From: Serratia proteamaculans_D
Lineage (GTDB): Bacteria > Pseudomonadota > Gammaproteobacteria > Enterobacterales > Enterobacteriaceae
Assembly: GCF_049959315.1 (NCBI RefSeq)
Contig: NZ_CP188201.1
DNA: 64,000 nt
Direction: 5' to 3' (one strand)
The position numbers were made by a program, and so were the translations under genes. How positions within the stretch are numbered: the stretch's first letter is position 1; the number at the start of each line of letters is the position of its first letter. A model generated the notes under the pieces. That model saw only the letters and a list, made by a program, of their open reading frames with translations, had not been told where the DNA came from and searched no databases. Below are positions 8,091 through 16,831 of the stretch, piece by piece.

Positions 8091-9158
8091 ATGCTGGAGC
8101 TGGATTTTTCCCAACGCCTTGGCGACCTGAACCTCAACGTGCGCGCCGATCTGCCCGCTCAGGGCATTACCGCGATTTTTGGCCTGTCCGGCGCCGGTAA
8201 AACCTCCCTAATCAACGCCATCGGCGGTCTGACCCGCTTGCAGCAGGGGCGTATCGTGCTCAATGGCCGCACGCTGGTGGATACCGCCCGTGGCCTGTGC
8301 CTGCCGCCGGAAAAACGCCGCATTGGCTACGTGTTTCAGGACGCGCGTCTGTTCCCGCATTATCGGGTGCGCGGCAACCTGCAATACGGTATGGCGGCCG
8401 GTATGCGCGCGCAGTTCGACAGTATTGTCGAGCTGCTGGGCATAGCTCCGTTGCTTAATCGTCTGCCGTTGACGCTGTCTGGCGGTGAAAAACAGCGGGT
8501 GGCGATTGGTCGCGCCTTGCTGACCGCGCCGGAATTGCTGTTGATGGACGAGCCGCTGGCCTCACTGGACTTGCCACGCAAGCGCGAACTGCTGCCCTAT
8601 CTGGAACGTTTGGCGCAGGACGTTAATATCCCCATTCTCTACGTTAGCCACAGCATGGACGAAATTCTGCGCCTGGCGGAGCAGGTGATGGTGCTGGATA
8701 ATGGCCAGGTACGGGCGTTCGGCGGGCTGGAGGAAGTGTGGGCCAGCAGCGCATTGCGGCCCTGGTTGCAGCGAGAGGATCAGAGCAGCGTGTTACGCGT
8801 CAGCGTGATTGAACATCACACGCGTTATGCGATGACGGCGCTGGCGCTGGGTGATCAACGTTTGTGGGTTAGCGGCGTCGACGCCGCCCTGGGGGCCCAA
8901 CTGCGTATCCGCATCAACGCCGCCGATGTTTCACTGGTATTGCAACCGCCGGTCAACAGCAGTATCCGCAACGTCTTGCCGGCCAAGGTGACCGAGTGCC
9001 TGGAGGTTGACGGGCAGGTAGAGGTGAAGCTGGCGGTAGGAGAAAGCGTACTCTGGGCACGGATTACGCCGTGGGCGCGTGACGAACTGGCGATCCGGCC
9101 GGGGCAGTGGCTGTATGCGCAGGTCAAAAGCGTGTCGATCAGCCGCGAAGCGCGTTGA
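8091..9158 (+). CDS. modC: Molybdate ABC transporter ATPase ModC
   Basis: ATPase driving molybdate import. The 355-residue protein has Walker A (GLSGAGKTS, residues about 31-39), Q-loop (FQDARLFPH), signature LSGGEKQRVAIGRAL near 130, Walker B (LLLMDEPLASLD) and switch histidine (YVSHSMDE). A C-terminal Mop/TOBE domain (about 290-355) fits the regulatory molybdate site of ModC. The gene begins immediately after the modB stop and is followed by a hairpin at 9164-9183. Confidence 0.97.
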   Translation: MLELDFSQRLGDLNLNVRADLPAQGITAIFGLSGAGKTSLINAIGGLTRLQQGRIVLNGRTLVDTARGLCLPPEKRRIGYVFQDARLFPHYRVRGNLQYGMAAGMRAQFDSIVELLGIAPLLNRLPLTLSGGEKQRVAIGRALLTAPELLLMDEPLASLDLPRKRELLPYLERLAQDVNIPILYVSHSMDEILRLAEQVMVLDNGQVRAFGGLEEVWASSALRPWLQREDQSSVLRVSVIEHHTRYAMTALALGDQRLWVSGVDAALGAQLRIRINAADVSLVLQPPVNSSIRNVLPAKVTECLEVDGQVEVKLAVGESVLWARITPWARDELAIRPGQWLYAQVKSVSISREAR

Positions 9159-9163
9159 ATTCA

Positions 9164-9183
9164 GCCCTCCCGGTGAGGAGGGC
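9164..9183. terminator. Hairpin between modC and ybhA
   Basis: GCCCTCC / GGAGGGC stem of seven bases with a six-base loop, lying between two convergent genes. No T-run follows on either strand, so it is a possible but weak intrinsic terminator. Confidence 0.4.
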
Positions 9184-9190
9184 AATGGCA

Positions 9191-10015
9191 TTACTGACCC
9201 AAAACTCGAGTGCGAATGACTTCGGCAATACCCGGCTGCAGGTGATCGGCAATCACCAGATCGGCGCGTTGTTTGATGGCGTCATCGGCGTTGCCCATCG
9301 CGACGCCCAGACCTACCGCTTCCAGCATGCTGAGATCGTTGTAGTTATCCCCGAAGGCCACCACCTGGCTCATGCTTAAACCCTGTGACTCCACCCATTG
9401 CCGCAGGCGTTTCCCTTTGCTGTTGCCGCCTTTGGCAATATCGACCTGATCGTGCCACGACCATTCGCAGGCCAGTCCCAGCTCTTTTTCTACCGTTTCG
9501 GCAAAGCTACGCAGCGCAGGAATATCGGCGTGCGAGGTGGCGAACTTCCAGATCGACTGCGCCTCATCGGCCGCCTGAACCAGGCTGTTAACCTGCAACA
9601 GCGTTGGGCGTTGCGCCGGTGGCAGGGTTTCTGCCCAGGCCAATGAACGGGTGACGTGACCGCTCGGCTCCTGATACAGCATGGCGTCGTCAACGTACAT
9701 CAGGCCATGAATGTCGCTTTGTTTCAGCATCTGCAACACCAGCTTGGCCTGATCTTTTTCCAGCGGATCGGCCGCCAGCACTTTTTTCTGCTGGAAGTCA
9801 TACAAATAGGTGCCATTACAGCAGATTGCCGGAGTGTCTATCTCCAGCGCCTGATAGAACGGGTGGATCGCCACATGATGGCGACCGGTGACTACCACTA
9901 CCTTGACGCCGGCGGCACGCGCCTGGGCCAGGGCTGCCAGCGACTGCGGTAAAATGCGTTTTTGGTTGTCCAGCAAGGTGCCATCCAGATCGAGGGCAAT
10001 GACGCGGTAGCTCAT
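9191..10015 (-). CDS. ybhA: HAD-type (Cof) phosphatase, YbhA / pyridoxal phosphate phosphatase
   Basis: A 274-residue cytoplasmic haloacid-dehalogenase phosphatase; E. coli YbhA acts on pyridoxal phosphate and other small phosphates. Motif I DLDGTLL (residues 8-14) holds the nucleophile, TGRHHVA carries motif II, the GGNSKGKRL lysine is motif III and GDNYNDLSMLE is motif IV. The Cof-type C2 cap lies between. The start at 10015 (MSYRVIALDLDG) fits the family better than the ATG at 10060. It is convergent with modC and divergent from pgl, the same order as in E. coli. Confidence 0.94.
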   Translation of the reverse strand: MSYRVIALDLDGTLLDNQKRILPQSLAALAQARAAGVKVVVVTGRHHVAIHPFYQALEIDTPAICCNGTYLYDFQQKKVLAADPLEKDQAKLVLQMLKQSDIHGLMYVDDAMLYQEPSGHVTRSLAWAETLPPAQRPTLLQVNSLVQAADEAQSIWKFATSHADIPALRSFAETVEKELGLACEWSWHDQVDIAKGGNSKGKRLRQWVESQGLSMSQVVAFGDNYNDLSMLEAVGLGVAMGNADDAIKQRADLVIADHLQPGIAEVIRTRVLGQ

Positions 10016-10182
10016 AGGGATCTCATTATCGTTAGCAACAAAATTAAACAGATGGTACACCGGATAAGCGACGGATAAAACCGCACAGATTTCATCTGCA
10101 ACGCGTCACGGATGTGAGGTAAGCTAGGGGAAACCGAAAAACCTGAAACCGGTTTCTCTTTTACCCTATTCAAGGAGAATAC

Positions 10183-11178
10183 ATGAAGCAAATCGTTTAT
10201 GTCGCCAGCCCGGAAAGCCAACAAATTCACGTGTGGCAGTTAAGCGACGCGGGTGCGTTAGAGTTGCTGCAGACCGTCGAGGCCCCGGGCCAGGTACAAC
10301 CGATGGCGATCCACCCGGACAGAACGCATCTGTACGTGGGTGTGCGTCCGGCTTTCGGTATTGTCAGCTACCGCATTGCGGCGGACGGCAAACTGCAACA
10401 GGCCGGTATGGCACCGCTGCCAGGTAGCCCAACCCATATTTCTACCGATTTGCAGGGGCGTTATTTGTTCTCCGCTTCTTACAGCGGCAACTGTGCCAGC
10501 GTCAGCCCTATCGGCCATGACGGCGTGGTGGTAGCGCCTATCCAGCAGATCGACGGTTTGACCGCGCCGCACTCGGCCAATATCGATCCGACCAATCAAC
10601 TGTTGCTGGTACCTTGTCTGAAAGAAGATCGCATCCGCCTGTTTAATCTGGACTTGCAAGGCGAACTGACGCCACACAGCCAGGAAGCGGTGGCGACTGC
10701 CAGTGGTGCCGGCCCGCGTCATATGGCATTCCACCATAACGACAAATATGCTTACTGCGTCAATGAGTTGGATGGCACAGTAGACGTGCTTGCCATCAGC
10801 GAAAACGGCGGCAAATATACTCTGGTGCAAACGCTGGATATCATGCCGGCCGATTTCAATGGCACCCGCTGGGCGGCGGATATTCATATCACGCCGAACG
10901 GTCGCTTCCTGTACACCAGTGACCGCACCGCCAGTATTCTGACTATTTTCAGCGTGTCCGAAGATGGCAGCACCTTGTCGGTGGTGGGTTATCATCCGAC
11001 CGAAGAGCAGCCGCGCGGCTTCAATATTGACCACAGTGGCCGCTTTGTGATTTCGTCCGGCCAGAAGTCCGGTCATATCGGGGTGTATGAGATTGATCAG
11101 GCCAGCGGCAAGCTGACCACGCTGGCAAGGTACCCGGTAGGGAAAGGGCCGATGTGGGTAAGCATCCTGGCTAAGTAA
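10183..11178 (+). CDS. pgl: 6-phosphogluconolactonase (seven-bladed beta-propeller type)
   Basis: Hydrolyses 6-phosphogluconolactone to 6-phosphogluconate in the oxidative pentose phosphate pathway. The 331-residue protein matches E. coli Pgl (YbhE), opening with MKQIVYVASPESQQIHVW and keeping the propeller repeats and the conserved GAGPRHMAFHHN and YTSDRTASIL segments. A strong AAGGAG ribosome site precedes the ATG. A structured repeat element starts 15 bases after the stop. Confidence 0.96.
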   Translation: MKQIVYVASPESQQIHVWQLSDAGALELLQTVEAPGQVQPMAIHPDRTHLYVGVRPAFGIVSYRIAADGKLQQAGMAPLPGSPTHISTDLQGRYLFSASYSGNCASVSPIGHDGVVVAPIQQIDGLTAPHSANIDPTNQLLLVPCLKEDRIRLFNLDLQGELTPHSQEAVATASGAGPRHMAFHHNDKYAYCVNELDGTVDVLAISENGGKYTLVQTLDIMPADFNGTRWAADIHITPNGRFLYTSDRTASILTIFSVSEDGSTLSVVGYHPTEEQPRGFNIDHSGRFVISSGQKSGHIGVYEIDQASGKLTTLARYPVGKGPMWVSILAK

Positions 11179-11192
11179 AAATCCCCGTCGTC

Positions 11193-11415
11193 TTTCAAGC
11201 TGCAGCGTTGTTACCTGCTTTACAAGACCCATCCGTGGGTCTTGCCCCTCCGGGGCCGCTGCAAGCAGCGTTCAAATCTGTTCCCGACAGATTTGTCGCT
11301 CACCCCAGTTACTGTAGGGGGCGAATAAATTCGCCCCGATTAATGCGGGCGCAGCATGCGGCGCCCCTACCATACCTGGGGATGAGCGAGCTGGTCGCCT
11401 AGCTGCAACTTGAAA
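11193..11415. repeat. MITE-like intergenic repeat with terminal inverted repeats
   Basis: A 223-base non-coding block after pgl is bounded by 14-base inverted ends, TTTCAAGCTGCAGC on the left and GCTGCAACTTGAAA on the right, with one mismatch. Inside are several short palindromes: GACCCATCCGTGGGTC, AATCTGTTCCCGACAGATTT, GGGCGAATAAATTCGCCC and GGGCGCAGCATGCGGCGCCC. There is no ORF of note. This looks like a non-autonomous, multi-hairpin intergenic repeat; no target duplication was confirmed. Confidence 0.7.
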
Positions 11416-11473
11416 TCCATAGGGTATGAATTATTGGAAAGTAGGCTCGAAAGAGCCTTTTATCAACCAATAA

Positions 11474-11956
11474 TCAGCTGTATTTCACCGTCAGCGTAGC
11501 GCTGCCGAGGCTATGGAAGTGCACGTTAAAACCAACCAGTGCGCCGCTGGAGCCTTCATCCACCTCAATGCTCTCTACGTCCAGCGCATGCACGGTGAAG
11601 TGATAGCGGTGACTTTCGCCCTGCGGTGGGGCCGCGCCGCCGTAACCGGCAGAACCAAAGTCGGTGCGGGTCTGGATTGCACCGGCCGGTAAGCCACCTT
11701 TGCCGGAGCCGGCGCCCGGCGGAAGTTCACGCGTTGCCGCCGGGATATTGGCTACCACCCAGTGCCACCAGCCGGAGCCGGTCGGGGCATCGGGATCGTA
11801 TACCGAAATCACGAAGCTTTTAGTGCCTTCCGGCACGCCATCCCAGGCCAGATGTGGCGACAGATTATCGCCGTGATAACCCATGCCGTTAAACACCTGA
11901 CGCTCCGGCATTTTTGCGCCGTCCTGCAACTCATTGCTGTACAAACGAAAAGTCAT
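11474..11956 (-). CDS. ybhB: PEBP/RKIP family protein YbhB
   Basis: A 160-residue cytoplasmic protein of the bacterial phosphatidylethanolamine-binding (Raf-kinase-inhibitor-like) family. The ligand-pocket motifs are present: SPHLAWDGVPEGTKSF, DPDAPTGSGWWHWVVANIP and the YGGAAPPQGESHRYHF segment. Length and sequence match E. coli YbhB, whose cellular role is not established. AGGGAG precedes the ATG at 11956. As in E. coli it sits next to bioA, here with one extra gene in between. Confidence 0.94.
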   Translation of the reverse strand: MTFRLYSNELQDGAKMPERQVFNGMGYHGDNLSPHLAWDGVPEGTKSFVISVYDPDAPTGSGWWHWVVANIPAATRELPPGAGSGKGGLPAGAIQTRTDFGSAGYGGAAPPQGESHRYHFTVHALDVESIEVDEGSSGALVGFNVHFHSLGSATLTVKYS

Positions 11957-12122
11957 GGTGACTCCCTGTTGTCGGTAAAAGCAGAGCCTTAAGCTAGACT
12001 GTTTTGCCGGAACAACACAAGCAGCATTGTATCTCGCCAGTCGCCTTATCTATGGGTTACCATAATTAACCGCGAGGCTACATTCGCGAAATCAATCATT
12101 CACAGTCCGATATAAAGTAATC

Positions 12123-12524
12123 ATGATTTCATTCAAAAAACGCACGCCGTGGTTTGGCTGGCTGCGCCGCTGGGCCAGGGGCATCAAGCGCGACATTTAT
12201 GCACTGTGGCTGGCGGCCCGTGACCGGCGCACACCCTGGTATGCCAAATTGGTCGCCCTGCTGGTTGCGGGTTACGCGGTGTCGCCGATAGATTTGATCC
12301 CGGATTTTATTCCGGTATTGGGCTATCTGGACGATGTGATCATTGTGCCGTTGGGCATCATGCTGGCGGTGTGGCTGATCCCCAAGCCGCTGATGGCGGA
12401 GTTTCGCGAGAAAGCACAACGGCGCATCGATAATCCTACCGGCCGAATGGCGGCGGCGATGATTATTTTGCTGTGGGTGGGGGCCCTGGTGTGGCTGGCC
12501 CGTTATCTGGACCAGCATTGGTAA
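12123..12524 (+). CDS. DUF1232 (YkvA-type) small membrane protein
   Basis: A 133-residue protein with the YkvA/DUF1232 signature SPIDLIPDFIPVLGYLDD (residues about 57-74) within a hydrophobic hairpin, and a second hydrophobic stretch near the C-terminus (AAAMIILLWVGALVWL). The basic N-terminus should remain cytoplasmic. The molecular function of this family is unknown. The gene is divergent from ybhB and convergent with bioA, ending only four bases from the bioA stop. This position is not occupied by such a gene in E. coli. Confidence 0.85.
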   Translation: MISFKKRTPWFGWLRRWARGIKRDIYALWLAARDRRTPWYAKLVALLVAGYAVSPIDLIPDFIPVLGYLDDVIIVPLGIMLAVWLIPKPLMAEFREKAQRRIDNPTGRMAAAMIILLWVGALVWLARYLDQHW

Positions 12525-12528
12525 GCTA

Positions 12529-13803
12529 TTACTCTACCGCGGCTGCTACGGCGGCGGTCAAACGGCTGAGCTGCTCAACTTCAATGATGTACGGCGGCAT
12601 CAAATAAATCAGTTTGCCGAATGGCCGGATCCACACGCCGCGCTCGACAAAGCCACGCTGTAGCCGCGCCACATCCACCGGCTCTCGCATTTCTACTACG
12701 CCAATTGCCCCCAGCACTCTCACATCCGCCACTTTTGGCAGTGCCTTCAGCGGTAATAACTGCTGTTTCAGTTGGCTTTCGATAGCGGCGACCTGCTGCT
12801 GCCAGCGGTTTTCCGCCAACAGCGACAGGCTGGCGTTGGCTACCGCGCAGGCCAGCGGGTTGCCCATAAAGGTTGGCCCGTGCATAAAGCAACCGGCGGC
12901 ACCGTTGCTGATGGTTTCCGCCACGTGGCGAGTGGTCAGGGTGGCAGACAGCGTCATATAGCCGCCGGTCAACGCCTTGCCCAGGCACAGAATATCCGGT
13001 ACCACGTCGGCATGTTCACAGGCAAACAGCTTGCCGGTGCGACCAAAACCGGTGGCAATTTCGTCGGCAATCAGCAGCACCTGATGACGATCGCAGAGCT
13101 CACGCACCCGCTTAAGGTAGGTCGGATGGTAGATGCGCATGCCGCCGGCGCCCTGAACTACAGGTTCCAGGATCACTGCCGCCACTTCTCCGGCATGCTG
13201 TTCCATCAAAGCGGCGAAGGGGGCGATATCGTTTTCATCCCAGGCCTGGTCGAAACCGCACTGCGGCGCGGTAGCGAACAGGTGCGGCGCCAGGTAACCC
13301 TGATACAGGCTGTGCATCGAGTTGTCCGGGTCGCATACCGACATGGCACCGAAGGTATCGCCGTGGTAACCGTGGCGCAGGGTCAAAATGCGTTGCCGCC
13401 GTTCTCCGCGTGCCTGCCAGTATTGCAGCGCCATCTTCAGCGACACCTCTACGGCCACCGAGCCGGAATCTGCCAGGAATACGCACTGCAGCGCCTCCGG
13501 CGTCATCGCTACCAGTTTGCGGCACAGGGCGATCGCGGCGGGATGGGTAATGCCACCGAACATCACGTGCGACATTTTTTCCAGCTGTTGCGTGGCGGCC
13601 TGGTTCAGTTGCGGGTGGTTATAGCCGTGAATGGCCGCCCACCAGGAGGACATACCGTCAACCAGACGTCGGCCATCGGCCAGCTGCAGTTCAACCCCGC
13701 TGGCGGCTTCTACCGGGTAGCAGGGCAGTGGGTGGCTCATGGAAGTGTACGGGTGCCAGATATGGCGCTGATCGAATTCAAGGTCAGAGGCAGTGATAGA
13801 CAT
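12529..13803 (-). CDS. bioA: Adenosylmethionine-8-amino-7-oxononanoate aminotransferase (DAPA synthase)
   Basis: PLP enzyme that uses S-adenosylmethionine as amino donor to make 7,8-diaminopelargonate from KAPA, the penultimate stage of biotin synthesis before BioD and BioB. The 424-residue protein is class-III aminotransferase throughout, with SSWWAAIHGYNHP near residue 52, the LLIADEIATGFGRTG cofactor motif and the PLP lysine in LCLGKALTGG. The start at 13803 (MSITASDLEFDQRHIWHPY) follows E. coli BioA; longer in-frame starts would run across the operator. It is divergent from bioBFCD over a shared BirA operator. Confidence 0.96.
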   Translation of the reverse strand: MSITASDLEFDQRHIWHPYTSMSHPLPCYPVEAASGVELQLADGRRLVDGMSSWWAAIHGYNHPQLNQAATQQLEKMSHVMFGGITHPAAIALCRKLVAMTPEALQCVFLADSGSVAVEVSLKMALQYWQARGERRQRILTLRHGYHGDTFGAMSVCDPDNSMHSLYQGYLAPHLFATAPQCGFDQAWDENDIAPFAALMEQHAGEVAAVILEPVVQGAGGMRIYHPTYLKRVRELCDRHQVLLIADEIATGFGRTGKLFACEHADVVPDILCLGKALTGGYMTLSATLTTRHVAETISNGAAGCFMHGPTFMGNPLACAVANASLSLLAENRWQQQVAAIESQLKQQLLPLKALPKVADVRVLGAIGVVEMREPVDVARLQRGFVERGVWIRPFGKLIYLMPPYIIEVEQLSRLTAAVAAAVE

Positions 13804-13805
13804 AC

Positions 13806-13839
13806 TTGTAAACCAAATCAATTTCATAATGGTTGACAG
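13806..13839. promoter_or_regulatory. BirA operator between bioA and bioB
   Basis: TTGTAAACC, a 16-base spacer and GGTTGACAG form the two-half operator of the bifunctional repressor BirA, close to the E. coli bioO. It covers the divergent promoters of bioA and bioBFCD, so biotinyl-5'-AMP-loaded BirA should repress both. The left half is perfect; the right half differs at two of nine positions. Confidence 0.92.
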
Positions 13840-13891
13840 TATATCCACAATAATTAAACTGACGACACTTTTTTCATTTGGAGACGCCATG

Positions 13892-14929
13892 ATGGCCGAT
13901 CGCATTCACTGGACAGTGGGTCTTGCCCAGACCCTGTTTGATAAACCTCTGCTCGAACTGTTATTTGAAGCCCAGACGGTTCACCGCCAGCACTTTGATC
14001 CGCGTCAGGTGCAGGTCAGCACGCTGTTATCAATCAAGACCGGCGCATGCCCGGAAGACTGCAAGTACTGCCCGCAAAGCTCGCGCTATAAAACCGGCCT
14101 GGAGTCGGAGCGGCTGATGCAGGTGGAGCAGGTGCTGGAGTCGGCGCGCAAGGCCAAGGCGAATGGATCGACCCGTTTCTGCATGGGGGCGGCGTGGAAA
14201 AACCCGCACGAGCGCGATATGCCTTACCTGCAGCAGATGGTGCAAGGGGTGAAGGCGATGGGCATGGAAACCTGCATGACGCTGGGCACGCTGGACGGCA
14301 CGCAGGCGGAACGGCTGGCGGATGCCGGGCTGGATTACTACAACCATAACCTGGACACCTCGCCGGAATTCTACGGCAACATCATCACCACCCGCAGCTA
14401 TCAGGAACGTCTGGATACCCTGGGTAAAGTGCGCGGCGCGGGCATTAAAGTCTGTTCCGGCGGCATTGTCGGGCTGGGTGAAACGGTGCGTGACCGCGCC
14501 GGGCTGCTGGTGCAGTTGGCCAATCTGCCGACGCCACCAGAGAGCGTACCGATCAACATGCTGGTGAAGGTCAAAGGCACGCCGCTGGCCGATAACGAAG
14601 ACGTCGATCCCTTTGATTTCATCCGCACCATTGCGGTGGCGCGCATCATGATGCCGGCTTCTTACGTGCGTCTGTCCGCCGGCCGTGAGCAGATGAACGA
14701 GCAAACTCAGGCGATGTGCTTTATGGCCGGTGCCAACTCCATCTTCTATGGCTGCAAACTGCTGACGACGCCAAACCCGGAAGAAGACAAAGATCTGCAA
14801 CTGTTCCGCAAACTGGGCCTGAACCCGCAGCAGACCGAAACCGAGCACGGCGACAACCAGCAGCAACAGGCGCTGGCTGCACAGCTGATGCAGGCGGATA
14901 CCGCTGAGTTTTACAACGCGGCACTGTAA
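13892..14929 (+). CDS. bioB: Biotin synthase
   Basis: Radical-SAM enzyme that inserts sulfur into dethiobiotin. The 345-residue protein has the 4Fe-4S cysteines at 53, 57 and 60 (CPEDCKYC), identical in position to E. coli BioB, plus the YNHNLDTSPEFY and RLSAGREQM segments. Two ATG codons are possible, at 13889 and 13892; the second lies eight bases from the GGAG site and matches the family N-terminus MADR. It overlaps bioF by one base (TAATG) and leads the bioBFCD operon under BirA control. Confidence 0.96.
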   Translation: MADRIHWTVGLAQTLFDKPLLELLFEAQTVHRQHFDPRQVQVSTLLSIKTGACPEDCKYCPQSSRYKTGLESERLMQVEQVLESARKAKANGSTRFCMGAAWKNPHERDMPYLQQMVQGVKAMGMETCMTLGTLDGTQAERLADAGLDYYNHNLDTSPEFYGNIITTRSYQERLDTLGKVRGAGIKVCSGGIVGLGETVRDRAGLLVQLANLPTPPESVPINMLVKVKGTPLADNEDVDPFDFIRTIAVARIMMPASYVRLSAGREQMNEQTQAMCFMAGANSIFYGCKLLTTPNPEEDKDLQLFRKLGLNPQQTETEHGDNQQQQALAAQLMQADTAEFYNAAL

Positions 14930-16080
14930 TGAGCTGGCAACAACGCATTGAACAAGCGCTGGAGGAGCGGCAGCAGAGCGCCGCTTACCGCCGTCGCCAG
15001 GTGAATCAGGGCGGCAATGGTCGCCATATTCAGCTTAATGGCGAGCAGTACCTGAATTTCTCCGGCAATGACTATCTGGGCCTGAGCCAGGATGCCCAGG
15101 TGATCGCGGCCTGGCAGCAGGGCGCGCAGCAGTACGGTGTCGGTAGTGGTGGCTCTGGCCACGTTACCGGTTTTTGTAGTGCACACCAGGCGCTGGAACA
15201 GCAATTGGCGGACTGGCTTGGCTACCCGCGTGCGTTGCTGTTTATTTCTGGCTATGCCGCCAACCAGGCGCTGCTGGCGGCTCTGATGCAGGCAGAGGAT
15301 CGCATTTTAGCCGATCGGCTCAGCCATGCTTCTTTGCTGGAGGCCGCAGCTCACTCACCGGCCCAGTTGCGTCGTTTTCGTCATAATCAACCACAGGCGC
15401 TGGCTGATTTACTGGCCAAACCCTGCGACGGCCAGATGCTGGCGGTGACCGAAGGGGTGTTCAGCATGGACGGTGACAGTGCGCCACTGGCGGAGCTGCA
15501 CCGTTTGACCCGCGCGGCGGGTGCCTGGCTGATGGTAGATGACGCACACGGTATCGGCGTGCACGGCGAGCAGGGGCGCGGCAGTTGCTGGCAGCAGGGC
15601 GTCCGGCCTGAGCTGTTGGTGGTTACTTTCGGCAAAGCCTTTGGCCTCAGCGGCGCGGCGGTACTGTGCGATGAATCCACCGCTGAATATTTGCTGCAGT
15701 TTGCCCGCCATTTGATTTACAGCACCGCGATGCCACCGGCGCAGGCCTGTGCATTGCAGGCGGCGTTGCATTGCATCCGGCAGGGCGATGAATTGCGTGC
15801 CCGGCTGCAGGATAACATTCAGCGTTTCCGCCAGGGGGCGGCCCAGTTGTCGCTGACCCTGACGGAGTCGGTTACCGCCATTCAACCTTTGCTGGTGGGC
15901 GACAACCAACGGGCACTCGATCTGGCGCAAAACCTGCGCAAACAGGGCCTGTGGGTGAGTGCTATCCGCCCGCCAACGGTGCCGCCGGGCGGTGCGCGCT
16001 TGCGTATTACCCTGACGGCGGCGCATCAGCCGCAGGATATCGATCGTCTGCTGGAGGTATTGCATGACGTCAGCGTTTGA
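14929..16080 (+). CDS. bioF: 8-amino-7-oxononanoate synthase (KAPA synthase)
   Basis: PLP enzyme condensing pimeloyl-ACP with alanine to give KAPA. The 383-residue protein shows the alpha-oxoamine synthase features: GSGGSGHVTGFCSAH near residue 70, the DDAHGIGVHGEQGRG motif and the PLP lysine in TFGKAFGLSGAA near residue 236. The start overlaps the bioB stop by one base. The end overlaps the bioC start by 17 bases, indicating coupled translation. Confidence 0.96.
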   Translation: MSWQQRIEQALEERQQSAAYRRRQVNQGGNGRHIQLNGEQYLNFSGNDYLGLSQDAQVIAAWQQGAQQYGVGSGGSGHVTGFCSAHQALEQQLADWLGYPRALLFISGYAANQALLAALMQAEDRILADRLSHASLLEAAAHSPAQLRRFRHNQPQALADLLAKPCDGQMLAVTEGVFSMDGDSAPLAELHRLTRAAGAWLMVDDAHGIGVHGEQGRGSCWQQGVRPELLVVTFGKAFGLSGAAVLCDESTAEYLLQFARHLIYSTAMPPAQACALQAALHCIRQGDELRARLQDNIQRFRQGAAQLSLTLTESVTAIQPLLVGDNQRALDLAQNLRKQGLWVSAIRPPTVPPGGARLRITLTAAHQPQDIDRLLEVLHDVSV

Positions 16081-16831
16081 ATCAGTCAATAAGCAGGCGG
16101 TGGCCTCGGCCTTCAGCCGTGCCGCGGGCAGCTATGATGCGGCGGCGGTACTGCAGCGGGATGTTGGTGAGCGCTTGCTGGGGATCGGATTGGATCACCC
16201 GGGCGCGCAACTGCTGGATGCGGGCTGTGGTACCGGCCACTTTAGCCGCCGTTGGCGTGAACTCGGTAAACAGGTTACTGCACTTGATCTGGCGCCGGGC
16301 ATGCTGGCGTTTGCCCGTCAGCAGCAGGCTGCGGATCATTATCTGTTGGGGGATATTGAAAATGTGCCCTTGCCCGACGCCGCCGTGGATATCTGCTTCA
16401 GCAGCCTGGTGGTGCAATGGTGCAGCGACCTGCCGCGCGCGCTGGCGGAGCTATATCGGGTCACCCGCCCCGGCGGCGTGATCCTGTTTTCTACTTTGGC
16501 ACAAGGATCGCTGGGTGAACTGGGCGATGCCTGGCAGCAGGTGGACGGCGAACGTCATGTGAATGATTTTCTGCCGCTGACGCAGATTAGCGCCGCCTGC
16601 GCCGACTACCGTCACCAGTTGGAAGTGGAGTGGCAAACCCTGAATTACCCGGATGTGATGGCGCTGATGCGATCGCTCAAGGGGATCGGGGCGACCCATT
16701 TGCACCAGGGGCGTGATGCCGGGCTGCTGTCGCGCCGACGGCTTGCGGCCTTGCAGGCGGCTTACCCCCGCCGGCGCGGGCAGTTTCCGCTCAGTTATCA
16801 TTTGGTTTATGGAGTGATTTATCGTGATTAA
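16064..16831 (+). CDS. bioC: Malonyl-ACP O-methyltransferase
   Basis: SAM-dependent methyltransferase that methylates malonyl-ACP so that fatty acid synthesis can build the pimeloyl chain. The 255-residue protein carries the class-I methyltransferase motif LLDAGCGTGHFSRR near residue 48 and the expected BioC pattern (FSRAAGSYDAAAVLQ near the N-terminus; SSLVVQWCSDLPRAL near residue 110). It starts 17 bases before the bioF stop, and its stop overlaps bioD by eight bases. Confidence 0.95.
   Translation: MTSAFESVNKQAVASAFSRAAGSYDAAAVLQRDVGERLLGIGLDHPGAQLLDAGCGTGHFSRRWRELGKQVTALDLAPGMLAFARQQQAADHYLLGDIENVPLPDAAVDICFSSLVVQWCSDLPRALAELYRVTRPGGVILFSTLAQGSLGELGDAWQQVDGERHVNDFLPLTQISAACADYRHQLEVEWQTLNYPDVMALMRSLKGIGATHLHQGRDAGLLSRRRLAALQAAYPRRRGQFPLSYHLVYGVIYRD

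Noticed and set aside
10258..11232. 324-codon open frame on the minus strand opposite pgl
   Set aside because: It lies fully antisense to a strongly conserved gene, has no ribosome site and no recognisable sequence; it follows from GC-rich third positions of pgl.
12772..13836. 354-codon open frame on the plus strand opposite bioA
   Set aside because: Antisense shadow of bioA with low-complexity His/Arg/Gln composition and no family features.
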